Assembly: GCA_023384095.1 (NCBI GenBank)
Contig: JAHDXT010000003.1
Span: forward strand, 62,001 to 126,000
Direction of reading: 5' to 3'
Source of the DNA: Hyphomicrobiaceae bacterium
Lineage (GTDB): Bacteria > Pseudomonadota > Alphaproteobacteria > Rhizobiales > Hyphomicrobiaceae
DNA: 64,000 nt
Positions 25,863 through 34,480 of this stretch are shown piece by piece. The position numbers and the translations under genes were made by a program. The notes beneath the pieces were generated by a model, which made no database searches, was not told the origin of the DNA, and was given only the letters and a program-made list of their open reading frames with translations. Position 1 is the first letter of the stretch; each line of letters opens with the position of its first letter.

Positions 25863-27068
25863 ATGCTCGACCTTCTGCAAGGCATTCGCGTCGTCAGCTT
25901 CAACCATTTCCTGCTCGGGCCGCTGGGCATGCAGGTGCTCGGCGACCTCGGCGCGGACGTCGTCTCCATCGAGTCGCCGGAGGGCGCCTGGCAGCGTCAT
26001 TGGAGCGGCGGCGACGTCTGGAACGACGGCCAGAGCATGCTGCACTCCTGCGCCAACCGCAACAAGCGCAGCCTGGGACTGGATCTCAAATCGAGCAAGG
26101 GCAAAGAGATCGCGATGCGGCTCGTCGACACCGCCGACGTGGTGTCGGAGAACTTCCGTCCCGGCGTCTTCGAGAAGCTCGGGTTCGGCTATGACGTTCT
26201 CAGGGAACGCAAGCCGGACATCATCTTCGCTTCCGCCTCCGGTTATGGCCCCGACGGGCCCTACCGCGAGAAGCCCGGGCAGGACCTGCTGGTCCAGGCG
26301 CTGTTCGGCCTGATGGAGATCACCGGCCAGGCGCACAACGGGCCGCGGCCGGTCGGCGTGTCGGCCGTCGATCATCATGGCGCCGCCTTGCTGGCCATGG
26401 GCGTTCTGGCGGCGATCGTTCGCCGCCAGCGCACCGGCCAGGGCTGCAGGGTGGACGCCAGCCTGATGCAGGCGGCGCTCGACCTGCAGGCGGAGTCGCT
26501 TTCTGCGTGGCTCAACGCAGCGGAAAAGCCCAAGTCGATCAGCGCCTATCGCCACGTCGCCGGATGGTACTACGCGGCGCCCTACGGGGTGTACGCGACA
26601 CGTGACGGGCATCTGGCGCTGTCGATCTCGCCGCTGGCGCTCGTGGCGGAGGCGATCGGCGAGCCGAAGCTGGCGACCTACACCGAGAAGGACACCTGGA
26701 CGAAGCAGGACGAGATAAGTGGCCTGGTTGCCGGCCGGCTCGCCGCCAGGACGACGGCGGAATGGATGCGTCTGATGGAGCCGCTGAAGATCTGGCACGC
26801 GCCTGTGCAGACCTATGATGAGATCGTCGACGACCCGCAGGTGAGGCATATGCAGGCGTTCGTCAGGGTGCCGGGCGGCGGGCCGACGAGGGCGCCGGTG
26901 ACGCTCGTGAACCATCCGGTGCGCTACGACGGCCAGGCCGCCGAGGTCCGGCTGCCGCCGCAGCGGCTCGGCGCCCAGACGGCCGAAATCCTGGGGGAGC
27001 TCGGCTTTGCCAGAGATGAGATCGATGCACTGGCCAATGAGGGAGTCGTCCGGCTCATGCAGGACTAG
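25863..27068 (+). CDS. CaiB/BaiF family (class III) CoA-transferase
   Basis: A 401-residue CoA-transferase with the N-terminal VVSFNHFLLGPLGMQVLGDLGADVV pattern and the likely catalytic aspartate in EKPGQDLLVQALFG. RNKRSLGLDLKSSKGKE is the usual CoA-binding stretch. It transfers CoA between carboxylic acids. It starts 72 nt after the DHDPS-like gene and precedes a MaoC-type hydratase, so the three probably act on the same acyl-CoA. The substrate cannot be named from sequence. Confidence 0.92.
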   Translation: MLDLLQGIRVVSFNHFLLGPLGMQVLGDLGADVVSIESPEGAWQRHWSGGDVWNDGQSMLHSCANRNKRSLGLDLKSSKGKEIAMRLVDTADVVSENFRPGVFEKLGFGYDVLRERKPDIIFASASGYGPDGPYREKPGQDLLVQALFGLMEITGQAHNGPRPVGVSAVDHHGAALLAMGVLAAIVRRQRTGQGCRVDASLMQAALDLQAESLSAWLNAAEKPKSISAYRHVAGWYYAAPYGVYATRDGHLALSISPLALVAEAIGEPKLATYTEKDTWTKQDEISGLVAGRLAARTTAEWMRLMEPLKIWHAPVQTYDEIVDDPQVRHMQAFVRVPGGGPTRAPVTLVNHPVRYDGQAAEVRLPPQRLGAQTAEILGELGFARDEIDALANEGVVRLMQD

Positions 27069-27191
27069 CCCAGAATTCGGCGGTGGTCTCCGCGTCAGCG
27101 GAATAACATTGAGGCGCGCCGATTTCCGATGGCGCGACCGGAGCTGCATTGCACGGATGGCGGGGCCGGCGGTATCGGCGGGAGAGATGGC

Positions 27192-27632
27192 ATGAGCGGA
27201 TTCTATGTGAAGGTCGGCGACTGGGTCAGGTTCGCCAAGACCGTGGGCGAGACCGACGTCTACATGTTCGCCGGCATCACGGGCGACTTCTCGGTCAACC
27301 ACGTCAATGCACAGTACATGGCCCGCTCGAAGTACGGCCAGCGCATCGCGCACGGCGCGCTCCTCGTCGGCTACATGTCGACCTGCTCGACGATGATGAT
27401 CGACAAGTGCCAGGGCACAGGCGGCGACGAGACGCCGGTCTCGCTCGGTTACGACAAGGTGCGATTCCTCGGCCCGGTGTTCATCGGCGACACGGTCAAC
27501 CTGACGTATACGATCGTCGAGGTCGATCCGGTCAAGCGCCGGTCCTACGGCGAGGTGAAGGCCGAGAACCAGAACGGCGAGCTGGTGGGCGTGGCCCGCC
27601 ACATCCTCGCCTGGACCAGGAACAAGGACTGA
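27192..27632 (+). CDS. MaoC-like (R)-hydratase
   Basis: A 146-residue hot-dog-fold protein with the hydratase-2 motif FAGITGDFSVNHVNAQYM and RIAHGALLVGYM. The Asp and His of this motif catalyse hydration of trans-enoyl-CoA to the R-hydroxyacyl-CoA. Start ATG 27192 follows GGAGAGATGG; the track start at 27129 is too early. It lies between the CaiB-type transferase and an SDR dehydrogenase, which could oxidise the resulting hydroxyacyl-CoA. Confidence 0.9.
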   Translation: MSGFYVKVGDWVRFAKTVGETDVYMFAGITGDFSVNHVNAQYMARSKYGQRIAHGALLVGYMSTCSTMMIDKCQGTGGDETPVSLGYDKVRFLGPVFIGDTVNLTYTIVEVDPVKRRSYGEVKAENQNGELVGVARHILAWTRNKD

Positions 27633-27654
27633 GGATTGGGGAGCACGAGGAAGC

Positions 27655-28416
27655 ATGCGCCTGAAGGACAAGGTCTGCATCATCACCGGCGGCGGCTCCG
27701 GGATCGGCCGCGCGGCCTGCCTCATGTTCGCCAAGGAAGGAGCGCGGCTCGCCGTCGCCGACAAGCGCATGGAGGCGGCCCGCGTGGTAGTCGAGGAGTG
27801 CGCGAGCCTCGGCGGCAGGGCCATCGCCATCGAGGTCGACGTCGCGCAGGCCGCCGACGCCAGGCGCATGGTTGACGAGACGGTGGCAGCGTTCGGCCGC
27901 CTCGACGTGCTCCTCAACAACGCCGGCTACGGCATAGCGGGCAGCGTGCTGGAGACGGACGAGGACGCGTGGGACGACCTGATGGCTGTCAACGTGCGCG
28001 GCGTCTTCCTCTGCACCAAGTACGCGATCCCCGCCATGAAGACCGGCGGCGGCGGCTCGATCGTGAACACGGCCTCGGTCGTGGCCAATATCGGCATCCG
28101 CAATCGCGCCGCCTATTGCGCCTCGAAGGGCGCCGTGGCGGCGCTGACGCGGGCCGTCGCCATCGACCACGTGGCCGACGGCATCCGCTGCAACGCCATC
28201 GCGCCCGGCACTATCGACACGCCCTACTTCGCCGATATCATCGGCGCCAGTCCGGATGCGGCCGCGCTCCGCAAGGGGCTGGAGCAGCGCCAGCTCATGG
28301 GCCGCCTCGGCACGCCCGAGGAGATCGCCGCCGGCATGCTGTTCCTCGCCAGCGACGAGAGCCGATTCGCGACGGGCTCGATCCTGACCATCGACGGCGG
28401 CATGACGGCGCAATAG
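27655..28416 (+). CDS. Short-chain dehydrogenase/reductase
   Basis: A 253-residue classical SDR: TGGGSGIG cofactor motif, NNAG, catalytic Ser in NTASV and YCASK. C-terminal GSILTIDGGM is typical. The Asp after beta strand 2 (AVADKRM) suggests NAD(H) rather than NADP(H). It starts 22 nt after the MaoC-like gene and probably oxidises the hydroxyacyl product. Similar proteins act on many alcohols, so the exact substrate is open. Confidence 0.92.
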   Translation: MRLKDKVCIITGGGSGIGRAACLMFAKEGARLAVADKRMEAARVVVEECASLGGRAIAIEVDVAQAADARRMVDETVAAFGRLDVLLNNAGYGIAGSVLETDEDAWDDLMAVNVRGVFLCTKYAIPAMKTGGGGSIVNTASVVANIGIRNRAAYCASKGAVAALTRAVAIDHVADGIRCNAIAPGTIDTPYFADIIGASPDAAALRKGLEQRQLMGRLGTPEEIAAGMLFLASDESRFATGSILTIDGGMTAQ

Positions 28417-28547
28417 CGCCGGGTGGGACAGGCGCAGGCAGTCGAGACCCATGACGCTTCGCCTCACCCGGTGGGTCAAAGTACGCGCTTGATCCCTCAT
28501 GCAGGAATGGCGTCCGCTGTGCAGGGCTGCGAGACGCTGCAATCGCG

Positions 28548-28961
28548 ATGACACGTTCACTCTGGCTACTTCTCGGGCTGACGTCGACGGGGTTCGGCAT
28601 CGCCGGCACCGTGCTCCCGCTCGTGCCGACGACGCCGTTCCTGCTGCTGGCGGCATTCGCATTCGCCCGCAGCTCTCCGGGGCTGCACAGGTGGCTCGTC
28701 GATCACCGGCAGCTCGGCCGCCTGATCCGCGACTGGCAGAAGCACCGCAGCATCGACCGCCGCGTGAAAGTCACCGCACTCGCAGTCATGGCCGCAATGC
28801 TGGTGCTGACCTGGCTCTCCGGCGCGGCCCTATGGATCCTCGCCGGTCAGGCCATCGTGCTCGGCGGAGTGGCGGCCTTCGTCCTGACACGACCCGACAC
28901 TCCGGCAATCCCCGGCCGGAAGCCTTCGGCAGCCTCTTCGAGCCACGCCAGCGATCCCTGA
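28548..28961 (+). CDS. YbaN-family (DUF454) inner membrane protein
   Basis: A 137-residue membrane protein. The opening RSLWLLLGLTSTGFGIAGTV and the VLPLVPTTPFLLLAAFAFARSS motif are diagnostic of the YbaN/DUF454 family. About three or four membrane segments are present, with a hydrophilic loop WQKHRSIDRRVKV in the middle and a Ser/Ala-rich tail. The function is unknown. It lies alone between the SDR gene and the ABC exporter genes and may be independently transcribed. Confidence 0.9.
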   Translation: MTRSLWLLLGLTSTGFGIAGTVLPLVPTTPFLLLAAFAFARSSPGLHRWLVDHRQLGRLIRDWQKHRSIDRRVKVTALAVMAAMLVLTWLSGAALWILAGQAIVLGGVAAFVLTRPDTPAIPGRKPSAASSSHASDP

Positions 28962-29086
28962 CGACGACCGGCCGGCAGCGCGCGTCGAGCGCCTGCTGAT
29001 CGCCATCATGTTCGGATGTGGTCTGGCGCCCGAGTTCCGTGTATTCGGGCGGACCTGATCCCCGGAACGAAGGCGCGCGGTACCAA

Positions 29087-30013
29087 ATGGAGTCCATCAT
29101 CTCCGTCTCGAACGTGTCGAAGACGTATGCGTCGGGTTTCGAGGCGCTCAAGCGCATCGACCTCGAGATCCGGCGCGGCGAGATTTTCGCGCTGCTCGGC
29201 CCGAACGGCGCCGGCAAGACCACGCTGATCGGCATCGTCTGCGGGATCGTCAACCGCACCGCGGGAAGTGTGACGGTCGCACGCTACGACATCGACAGGG
29301 ACTACCGGGCGGCACGGTCGCTGATCGGGCTGGTGCCGCAGGAGCTGACGACCGATGCCTTCGAGACGGTCTGGGATACCGTCAGCTTCAGCCGCGGCCT
29401 GTTCGGCAAGCCGGCCGATCCCGCCCACATCGAGAAGGTGCTGCGCGCGCTGTCGCTGTGGGACAAGAAGGACAGCAGGATGATGACCCTCTCAGGCGGC
29501 ATGAAGCGCCGGGTGCTGATCGCAAAGGCGCTCTCCCATGAGCCACGCATCCTGTTCCTCGACGAGCCGACGGCCGGGGTCGACGTCGAGCTGCGCAAGG
29601 ACCTGTGGGGCGTCGTGCGCGGCCTCAAGGAGGAGGGCGTGACCATCATTCTGACGACACACTACATCGAGGAGGCGGAGGAGATGGCGGACCGCATCGG
29701 CGTCATCAACCGCGGCGAGCTGATCGTCGTCGAGGAGAAGGCGGCGTTGATCCGGCAGCTCGGGAAGAAGCGGCTGACGCTGGAGCTGCACGAGCGGCTG
29801 GAAGCCGTCCCGCCGGGGCTCGACCGACACCATCTGACGCTTTCTCGAGACGGCCGCGAGCTGGTCTACACCTACGACACGCAGGCCCAGCGGACAGGAA
29901 TAACGGCCCTGCTCCGGGACCTCTCCGAAGCGGGCATCCGCTTCCGCGATCTCGCCACGTCGCAAAGCTCGCTCGAGGAAATCTTCGTCGATCTCGTGAG
30001 GCAGGGCCAATGA
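29087..30013 (+). CDS. ABC transporter ATP-binding protein, YadG/NodI-like
   Basis: A 308-residue ATPase. Walker [10 protein letters not shown], signature LSGGMKRR, Walker [13 protein letters not shown] and the switch histidine in TTHY are all present. A C-terminal extension of about 80 residues is typical for exporters of the ABC-2 group. Start ATG 29087 (MESIISVSN) is chosen; the track start at 29018 is too early. Its stop overlaps the permease ATG (ATGA). It energises the adjacent ABC-2 permease; the cargo is unknown, with YadGH as the nearest model. Confidence 0.93.
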   Translation: MESIISVSNVSKTYASGFEALKRIDLEIRRGEIFALLGPNGAGKTTLIGIVCGIVNRTAGSVTVARYDIDRDYRAARSLIGLVPQELTTDAFETVWDTVSFSRGLFGKPADPAHIEKVLRALSLWDKKDSRMMTLSGGMKRRVLIAKALSHEPRILFLDEPTAGVDVELRKDLWGVVRGLKEEGVTIILTTHYIEEAEEMADRIGVINRGELIVVEEKAALIRQLGKKRLTLELHERLEAVPPGLDRHHLTLSRDGRELVYTYDTQAQRTGITALLRDLSEAGIRFRDLATSQSSLEEIFVDLVRQGQ

Positions 30014-30771
30014 ACTTGCACGCCGTCCGCGCTATCTACGGGTTCGAGATGTCTCGCACGCGGCGCACGCTGCTGCAGAGCATCGTCTCGCCCGTGATCT
30101 CGACGTCGCTCTATTTCGTCGTGTTCGGCGCGGCCATCGGGCAGCGCATCCCCGAGATCGATGGCGTCAGCTACGGCGCGTTCATCGTCCCCGGCCTGAT
30201 CATGCTGATGCTGCTCACGCAGAGCGTCTCAAACGCCTCGTTCGGGATCTACTTCCCGAAGTTCACCGGGACGATCTACGAGATCCTGTCGGCGCCGGTC
30301 TCCTACTTCGAGGTGCTGCTCGGCTACGTCGGCGCGGCGGCCAGCAAGTCCATCATTCTCGGCCTGATCGTGCTCGCGACGGCCGGCCTGTTCGTGCCTC
30401 TGCGGATCGAGCACCCCGTCTGGATGGTCACATTCCTCGTTCTCACGGCCGTGACGTTCAGCCTGCTCGGCTTCATCATCGGCGTCTGGGCGGACGGCTT
30501 CGAGAAGCTCCAGCTCGTGCCGCTGCTCATCATCATGCCCCTGACGTTCCTCGGCGGCACGTTCTACTCGCTCGATGCCCTGCCGCCCTTCTGGCAATAC
30601 GCCAGCCTGTTCAATCCCGTCGTCTACCTCGTCAGCGGGTTCCGCTGGAGCTTCTATGGCGTCTCCGACGTCAGCGTCGCCATCAGCTTCTCGACGACGC
30701 TCGCGTTCCTCGCGCTTTGCATCGTCGTCGTCTGGCGCATCTTCGCCACCGGCTACAGGCTGAAGACATGA
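30010..30771 (+). CDS. ABC-2 type permease, YadH-like
   Basis: A 253-residue membrane protein with six membrane segments. Features shared with YadH/NodJ permeases are [26 protein letters not shown] and [19 protein letters not shown]. It begins inside the stop of the ATPase gene, so the pair forms one exporter. NodIJ exports a lipo-oligosaccharide, but no nod genes occur here, so that role is not implied. Confidence 0.93.
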   Translation: MNLHAVRAIYGFEMSRTRRTLLQSIVSPVISTSLYFVVFGAAIGQRIPEIDGVSYGAFIVPGLIMLMLLTQSVSNASFGIYFPKFTGTIYEILSAPVSYFEVLLGYVGAAASKSIILGLIVLATAGLFVPLRIEHPVWMVTFLVLTAVTFSLLGFIIGVWADGFEKLQLVPLLIIMPLTFLGGTFYSLDALPPFWQYASLFNPVVYLVSGFRWSFYGVSDVSVAISFSTTLAFLALCIVVVWRIFATGYRLKT

Positions 30772-30901
30772 GAAGGCGGGGGCAGCGGGCAGCCGCGACT
30801 TCAGCTCGCCCGAGCGAACCGCGCCTAAGCCGTTCCAATTCCACTCGAATGCCTGCGAGACGAACAGATGCAATCTGACATTCAGCATTGTCCGCAAGGC
30901 G

Positions 30902-30928
30902 GGTAGTGGTCTACCATTGCCAATTGGC
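30902..30928. promoter_or_regulatory. Two palindromes upstream of the peptide ABC importer
   Basis: GGTAG-TGGT-CTACC (30902-30915) is followed by the perfect GCCAATTGGC (30919-30928), about 55 nt before the substrate-binding protein start. They lie in the 195-nt promoter region and may bind a repressor. Seen directly; regulator unknown. Confidence 0.4.
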
Positions 30929-30984
30929 GGATCCGGCCGCGGTCGAGGTCCGCCCAATGAAAGGCAATGATGGAGGGAATGCTC

Positions 30985-32580
30985 ATGCTGAATAAAAGGC
31001 GTGCATTGTCAGGTGCGCTCGGGCTCGCGCTCGCCGCGCTCATCGCCGGCGGGCCCGCCGCGGCTCAGAAGGCGGGTGGAACGCTCGTCCAGATCACACA
31101 ACCCGAGCCGCCCAATCTCGCCCCCTATATTTCGACGTCCGGCCCGATCGGCCAGGTGACCGCCAAGGTCTTCGACGGCCTGCTCGAATACGATTTCGAC
31201 TTGAAGCCGCAACCATCGCTGGCCGAAAGCTTCGAGGTCTCAGCCGATGGCAAGACGATCACCTTCAAGCTGCGCAAGAACGCGAAGTTCCACGACGGCA
31301 AGCCTTTCACGTCCGCAGATGTGCAGTTCACGGTGATGGAGGTCCTGAAGAAGAACCATCCCCGAGGCCTCTCGACCTTCGCAGAGGTCACCACCGTCGA
31401 GACGCCCGACCCGCATACCGCGATCTTCAAGCTCCAGCGGCCGGCTCCCTACCTGATGACCGCTTTGTCAGGCTACGAGAGCCCGATGCTGCCGAAGCAC
31501 ATCTACGGCGAGGGCGATATCAAGACCCACCCGAACGCGAACAAGCCGGTCGGGACCGGCCCCTTCAAGTTCGTCGAATGGCGCCGCGGCGAGTTCGTCC
31601 GGCTGGACAAGAACAAGGACTACTGGCGCGAGGGAATGCCGTACCTCGACCGCATCGTCGTCCGGTTCATCGCCGACAGCTCGACCCGCACTGCGGCCCT
31701 CGAGAAGGGCGAGGCCCATGTCGCCGGGTTTGGCGCCGTGCCCTACAACGACGTGAAGAAGCTCGCCGCATTGCCGCACCTCGATGTGACGACGAAGGGC
31801 TACGAGATGATCTCGCCGATCGTCGAGCTTGTCCTCAACACGAAGCTGCCTCCGCTCGACAATCAGAAGGTCCGTCAGGCGATCTCCTACGCCGTCGACC
31901 GCAAGTTCATGATCGACAACGTGTGGTTCGGGTTCGGCAAGCCGGCCATGGCGCCGATCAGCTCCAACTTCGCGCCAACTGGCTACTATATCCCGGGCGT
32001 CGACTATACCGTGGCGGACCGGATCGAGCGCGCCAACAGGCTGCTCGACGAGGCCGGCTTCCCGAAAAAGGCAGACGGCTTCCGCTTCGAGCTCATTCAC
32101 GACATCACGCCCTATGGCGAGGAATGGCAGCGGGCCGGCGAGGCCGTTCAGCAAGCCCTGGCGCAGGTCGGCATCAAGGCTACCCTGCGCTACGAGGACG
32201 TCGCGAAATGGCTGAAGCGCGTCTACACCGACTACGACTTCGCGATCTCCTCGAACTTTCTCTACAACCTCGCCGATCCAGTCCTCGGCGTGCACCGCGG
32301 CTTCCACTCCAGGCTCATCAGGCCGGGCACGGTGTTCGTGAACGGCTCGCGCTGGTCGAGCCCTGAGACGGACGCATTCATGGATCAGGCCACCATCGAG
32401 ACGGACCAGGCCAAGCGCGGCGCACTCTACAAAAATCTCATCGCCAAGGTCACGGAGGCGAGCCCCGTCATCTACGTTCTCGAGCTCACCTTCCCGACGA
32501 TCATCAACACGCAGTTCAAGAACGTCATCACGACGCCGCTCGGCATCTACGGGAATTACGCGACGGCCTACAAGGAGTAG
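30985..32580 (+). CDS. ABC transporter substrate-binding protein, family 5
   Basis: A 531-residue periplasmic receptor of the DppA/OppA/opine group. The signal peptide (RRALSGALGLALAALIAGGPAAAQ) is cleaved near AAAQ. The family motif AESFEVSADGKTITFKLRKNAKFHDGKPFTSADV-type region is present near residue 70-100. ATG 30985 is chosen since GGAGGGA lies 6 nt upstream, although three earlier ATGs are in frame. It feeds the following DppB/DppC permease pair and fused ATPase. Peptide, opine or nickel-like substrates are all possible. Confidence 0.92.
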   Translation: MLNKRRALSGALGLALAALIAGGPAAAQKAGGTLVQITQPEPPNLAPYISTSGPIGQVTAKVFDGLLEYDFDLKPQPSLAESFEVSADGKTITFKLRKNAKFHDGKPFTSADVQFTVMEVLKKNHPRGLSTFAEVTTVETPDPHTAIFKLQRPAPYLMTALSGYESPMLPKHIYGEGDIKTHPNANKPVGTGPFKFVEWRRGEFVRLDKNKDYWREGMPYLDRIVVRFIADSSTRTAALEKGEAHVAGFGAVPYNDVKKLAALPHLDVTTKGYEMISPIVELVLNTKLPPLDNQKVRQAISYAVDRKFMIDNVWFGFGKPAMAPISSNFAPTGYYIPGVDYTVADRIERANRLLDEAGFPKKADGFRFELIHDITPYGEEWQRAGEAVQQALAQVGIKATLRYEDVAKWLKRVYTDYDFAISSNFLYNLADPVLGVHRGFHSRLIRPGTVFVNGSRWSSPETDAFMDQATIETDQAKRGALYKNLIAKVTEASPVIYVLELTFPTIINTQFKNVITTPLGIYGNYATAYKE

Positions 32581-32658
32581 GCTCCGAAGAGATCGCGACA
32601 GCCGGCGGAAGCTCTCCTCCGGCTGCCGCTTCGTCTCTCAGTCGCCGGATCGGGCTCA

Positions 32659-33642
32659 ATGCGCGGCGCACCGCTCGTTCGATACATATTGCGCAGGCTG
32701 CTGCAGGTCGTCCCCGTCGTGCTCGGGGTCGTCATTCTGAACTTCCTCCTGCTGCAGCTCGCCCCGGGCGATCTGGCGACCGTTCTGGCCGGCGAGGCCG
32801 GCGGCGCGCCCAAGGAGTACATCGATCAGCTCCGGCAGCGCTTCGGGCAGGATCAGCCGGTGGTGATCCAGCTCTTCAACTACCTGCGCAACCTGCTGAC
32901 GCTCGACCTCGGCTACTCATTCCGGCAGAGCGCGCCCGTGCTGGACCTGCTGCTCGACCGGCTGTGGCCGACGCTGCTGCTGATGGTCACCACGCTGGTG
33001 CTGTCGCTCGGCATCGGCCTCCTCATGGGCCTGCTGGCGGCGCTCTGGGTGCGGACGTGGAAGGATCACGCCATCTCCGTAGCCGCGATCATTTTCTACG
33101 CGACGCCGCTGTTCTGGGTCGGCCTCATGCTGATCCTGGTGTTCTCGATCTACCTCGATTGGTTCCCCACCTCCGGCATGGAGGACGTGGTCGCCTTCTA
33201 CGAGGGATGGGACCGCGTCGTCGACATCGCCCATCATCTCGTCCTGCCCTCCATCACGTTGTCTCTCTTCTACCTGGCGCTCTATGCCCGGCTCATGCGC
33301 GCCTCGATGCTCGAGCAGCGCGGGCTCGAGTACGTCACCACGGCGCGCGCCAAGGGCCTGACGGAGCGGCAGATCACGCTCCGCCACGTGCTCCGCAATG
33401 CGCTGCTGCCGATCGTCACCATCGCGGGCGTGCAGGTCGGGGGACTGCTCGGCGGCTCGGTGATCGTCGAGAGCGTGTTCGCCTGGCCGGGGCTCGGTCA
33501 GCTCGCCTACCAGTCCCTCTTCGCGCGCGATTTCAATCTGCTGCTCGGCATTTTCTTCATGTCGGCCTGCCTGGTGGTGGTGGTGAACTTGATCGTCGAC
33601 GTGATCTACGTGCTGCTCGATCCGCGCATCCGGATCGGCTGA
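32659..33642 (+). CDS. ABC transporter permease, DppB-like
   Basis: A 327-residue permease with six membrane segments, beginning YILRRLLQVVPVVLGVVILNF. The EAA-type cytoplasmic loop is YVTTARAKGLTERQITLRHVLRNALLP, which contacts the ATPase. It pairs with the next gene, 10 nt downstream, as the two halves of a peptide/opine importer. A 78-nt gap separates it from the receptor gene. Confidence 0.93.
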   Translation: MRGAPLVRYILRRLLQVVPVVLGVVILNFLLLQLAPGDLATVLAGEAGGAPKEYIDQLRQRFGQDQPVVIQLFNYLRNLLTLDLGYSFRQSAPVLDLLLDRLWPTLLLMVTTLVLSLGIGLLMGLLAALWVRTWKDHAISVAAIIFYATPLFWVGLMLILVFSIYLDWFPTSGMEDVVAFYEGWDRVVDIAHHLVLPSITLSLFYLALYARLMRASMLEQRGLEYVTTARAKGLTERQITLRHVLRNALLPIVTIAGVQVGGLLGGSVIVESVFAWPGLGQLAYQSLFARDFNLLLGIFFMSACLVVVVNLIVDVIYVLLDPRIRIG

Positions 33643-33652
33643 GGAAGATGCG

Positions 33653-34480
33653 ATGAAGAGCTTTCGTGAGCGCTTCCTCGGCAACCCGCGTGTCGTCGCC
33701 GGACTTGCATGGCTCGTGCTGGCTCTGATCCTGGCCCTGATGGCCGATGTCCTCGCGCCGACCGATCCGTTCGCCATCGTCGGCGATCCGTTCCTGCCGC
33801 CGGGGGCCGGCTTTCTCCTCGGCACCGACAGCCTCGGCCGCGACGTGCTCGCCGGGCTCATTCACGGGGCGCGCACCACGCTGCTTATCTCGATTCTGTC
33901 GACGCTGGCGGCCGTGGCCTTCGGCACGCTCGTCGGCGCGCTGGCCGGCTACTACAGCGGGATCATCGACGACGCGCTGATGCGCATCACCGAATTTTTC
34001 CAGACGATTCCGTCCTTTCTGTTCGCCCTCGTGCTCATTGCAATCCTGTCGCCGTCGGCCACGAACCTGGTGATCGCCATCGCCGTCGTGAGCTGGCCGC
34101 CGATCGCGCGGATCGTGCGTGGCGAGGTGCTGTCGGTGAAAGCGCGGGAGTTCGTGCAGGCTGCCGTCGTCGCAGGACAGCGCGACAGCGCCATCCTGTT
34201 CTCGCAGATCCTGCCGAACACGCTCTCGCCGCTGATCGTGACCGGCTCGCTGCTGGTGGCGACGGCCATCCTTACCGAAAGCGCGCTGTCGTTCCTCGGC
34301 CTCGGCGCGCCGAACCAGATGAGCTGGGGCTTCATGATCGGCGCCGGCCGCTCGTTCATGCGCGAGGCCTGGTGGCTCGTCACCGTCCCCGGGGTCATGA
34401 TCCTGATCACGGTGCTCTCCATCAATCTGGTCGGCGAGGGTCTCAACGATGCGCTCAACCCGAGGCTCGCCGATCTATGA
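33653..34480 (+). CDS. ABC transporter permease, DppC-like
   Basis: A 275-residue permease with the DppC N-terminal segment (FLGNPRVVAGLAWLVLALIL) and LGTDSLGRDVLAGLIHGARTTLL. The EAA loop is VKAREFVQAAVVAGQRDSAILF. Its stop overlaps the ATG of the ATPase gene (ATGA), so both are translated together. It acts in the inner membrane with the DppB-like subunit. Confidence 0.93.
   Translation: MKSFRERFLGNPRVVAGLAWLVLALILALMADVLAPTDPFAIVGDPFLPPGAGFLLGTDSLGRDVLAGLIHGARTTLLISILSTLAAVAFGTLVGALAGYYSGIIDDALMRITEFFQTIPSFLFALVLIAILSPSATNLVIAIAVVSWPPIARIVRGEVLSVKAREFVQAAVVAGQRDSAILFSQILPNTLSPLIVTGSLLVATAILTESALSFLGLGAPNQMSWGFMIGAGRSFMREAWWLVTVPGVMILITVLSINLVGEGLNDALNPRLADL

Noticed and set aside
25602-27920. 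772-residue minus-strand ORF opposite CaiB, MaoC and SDR
   Set aside because: It spans several real genes on the other strand and shows no domain.
30010-30771. NodJ-type lipo-oligosaccharide exporter
   Set aside because: No nod genes are present; the pair fits the general YadGH group equally well.
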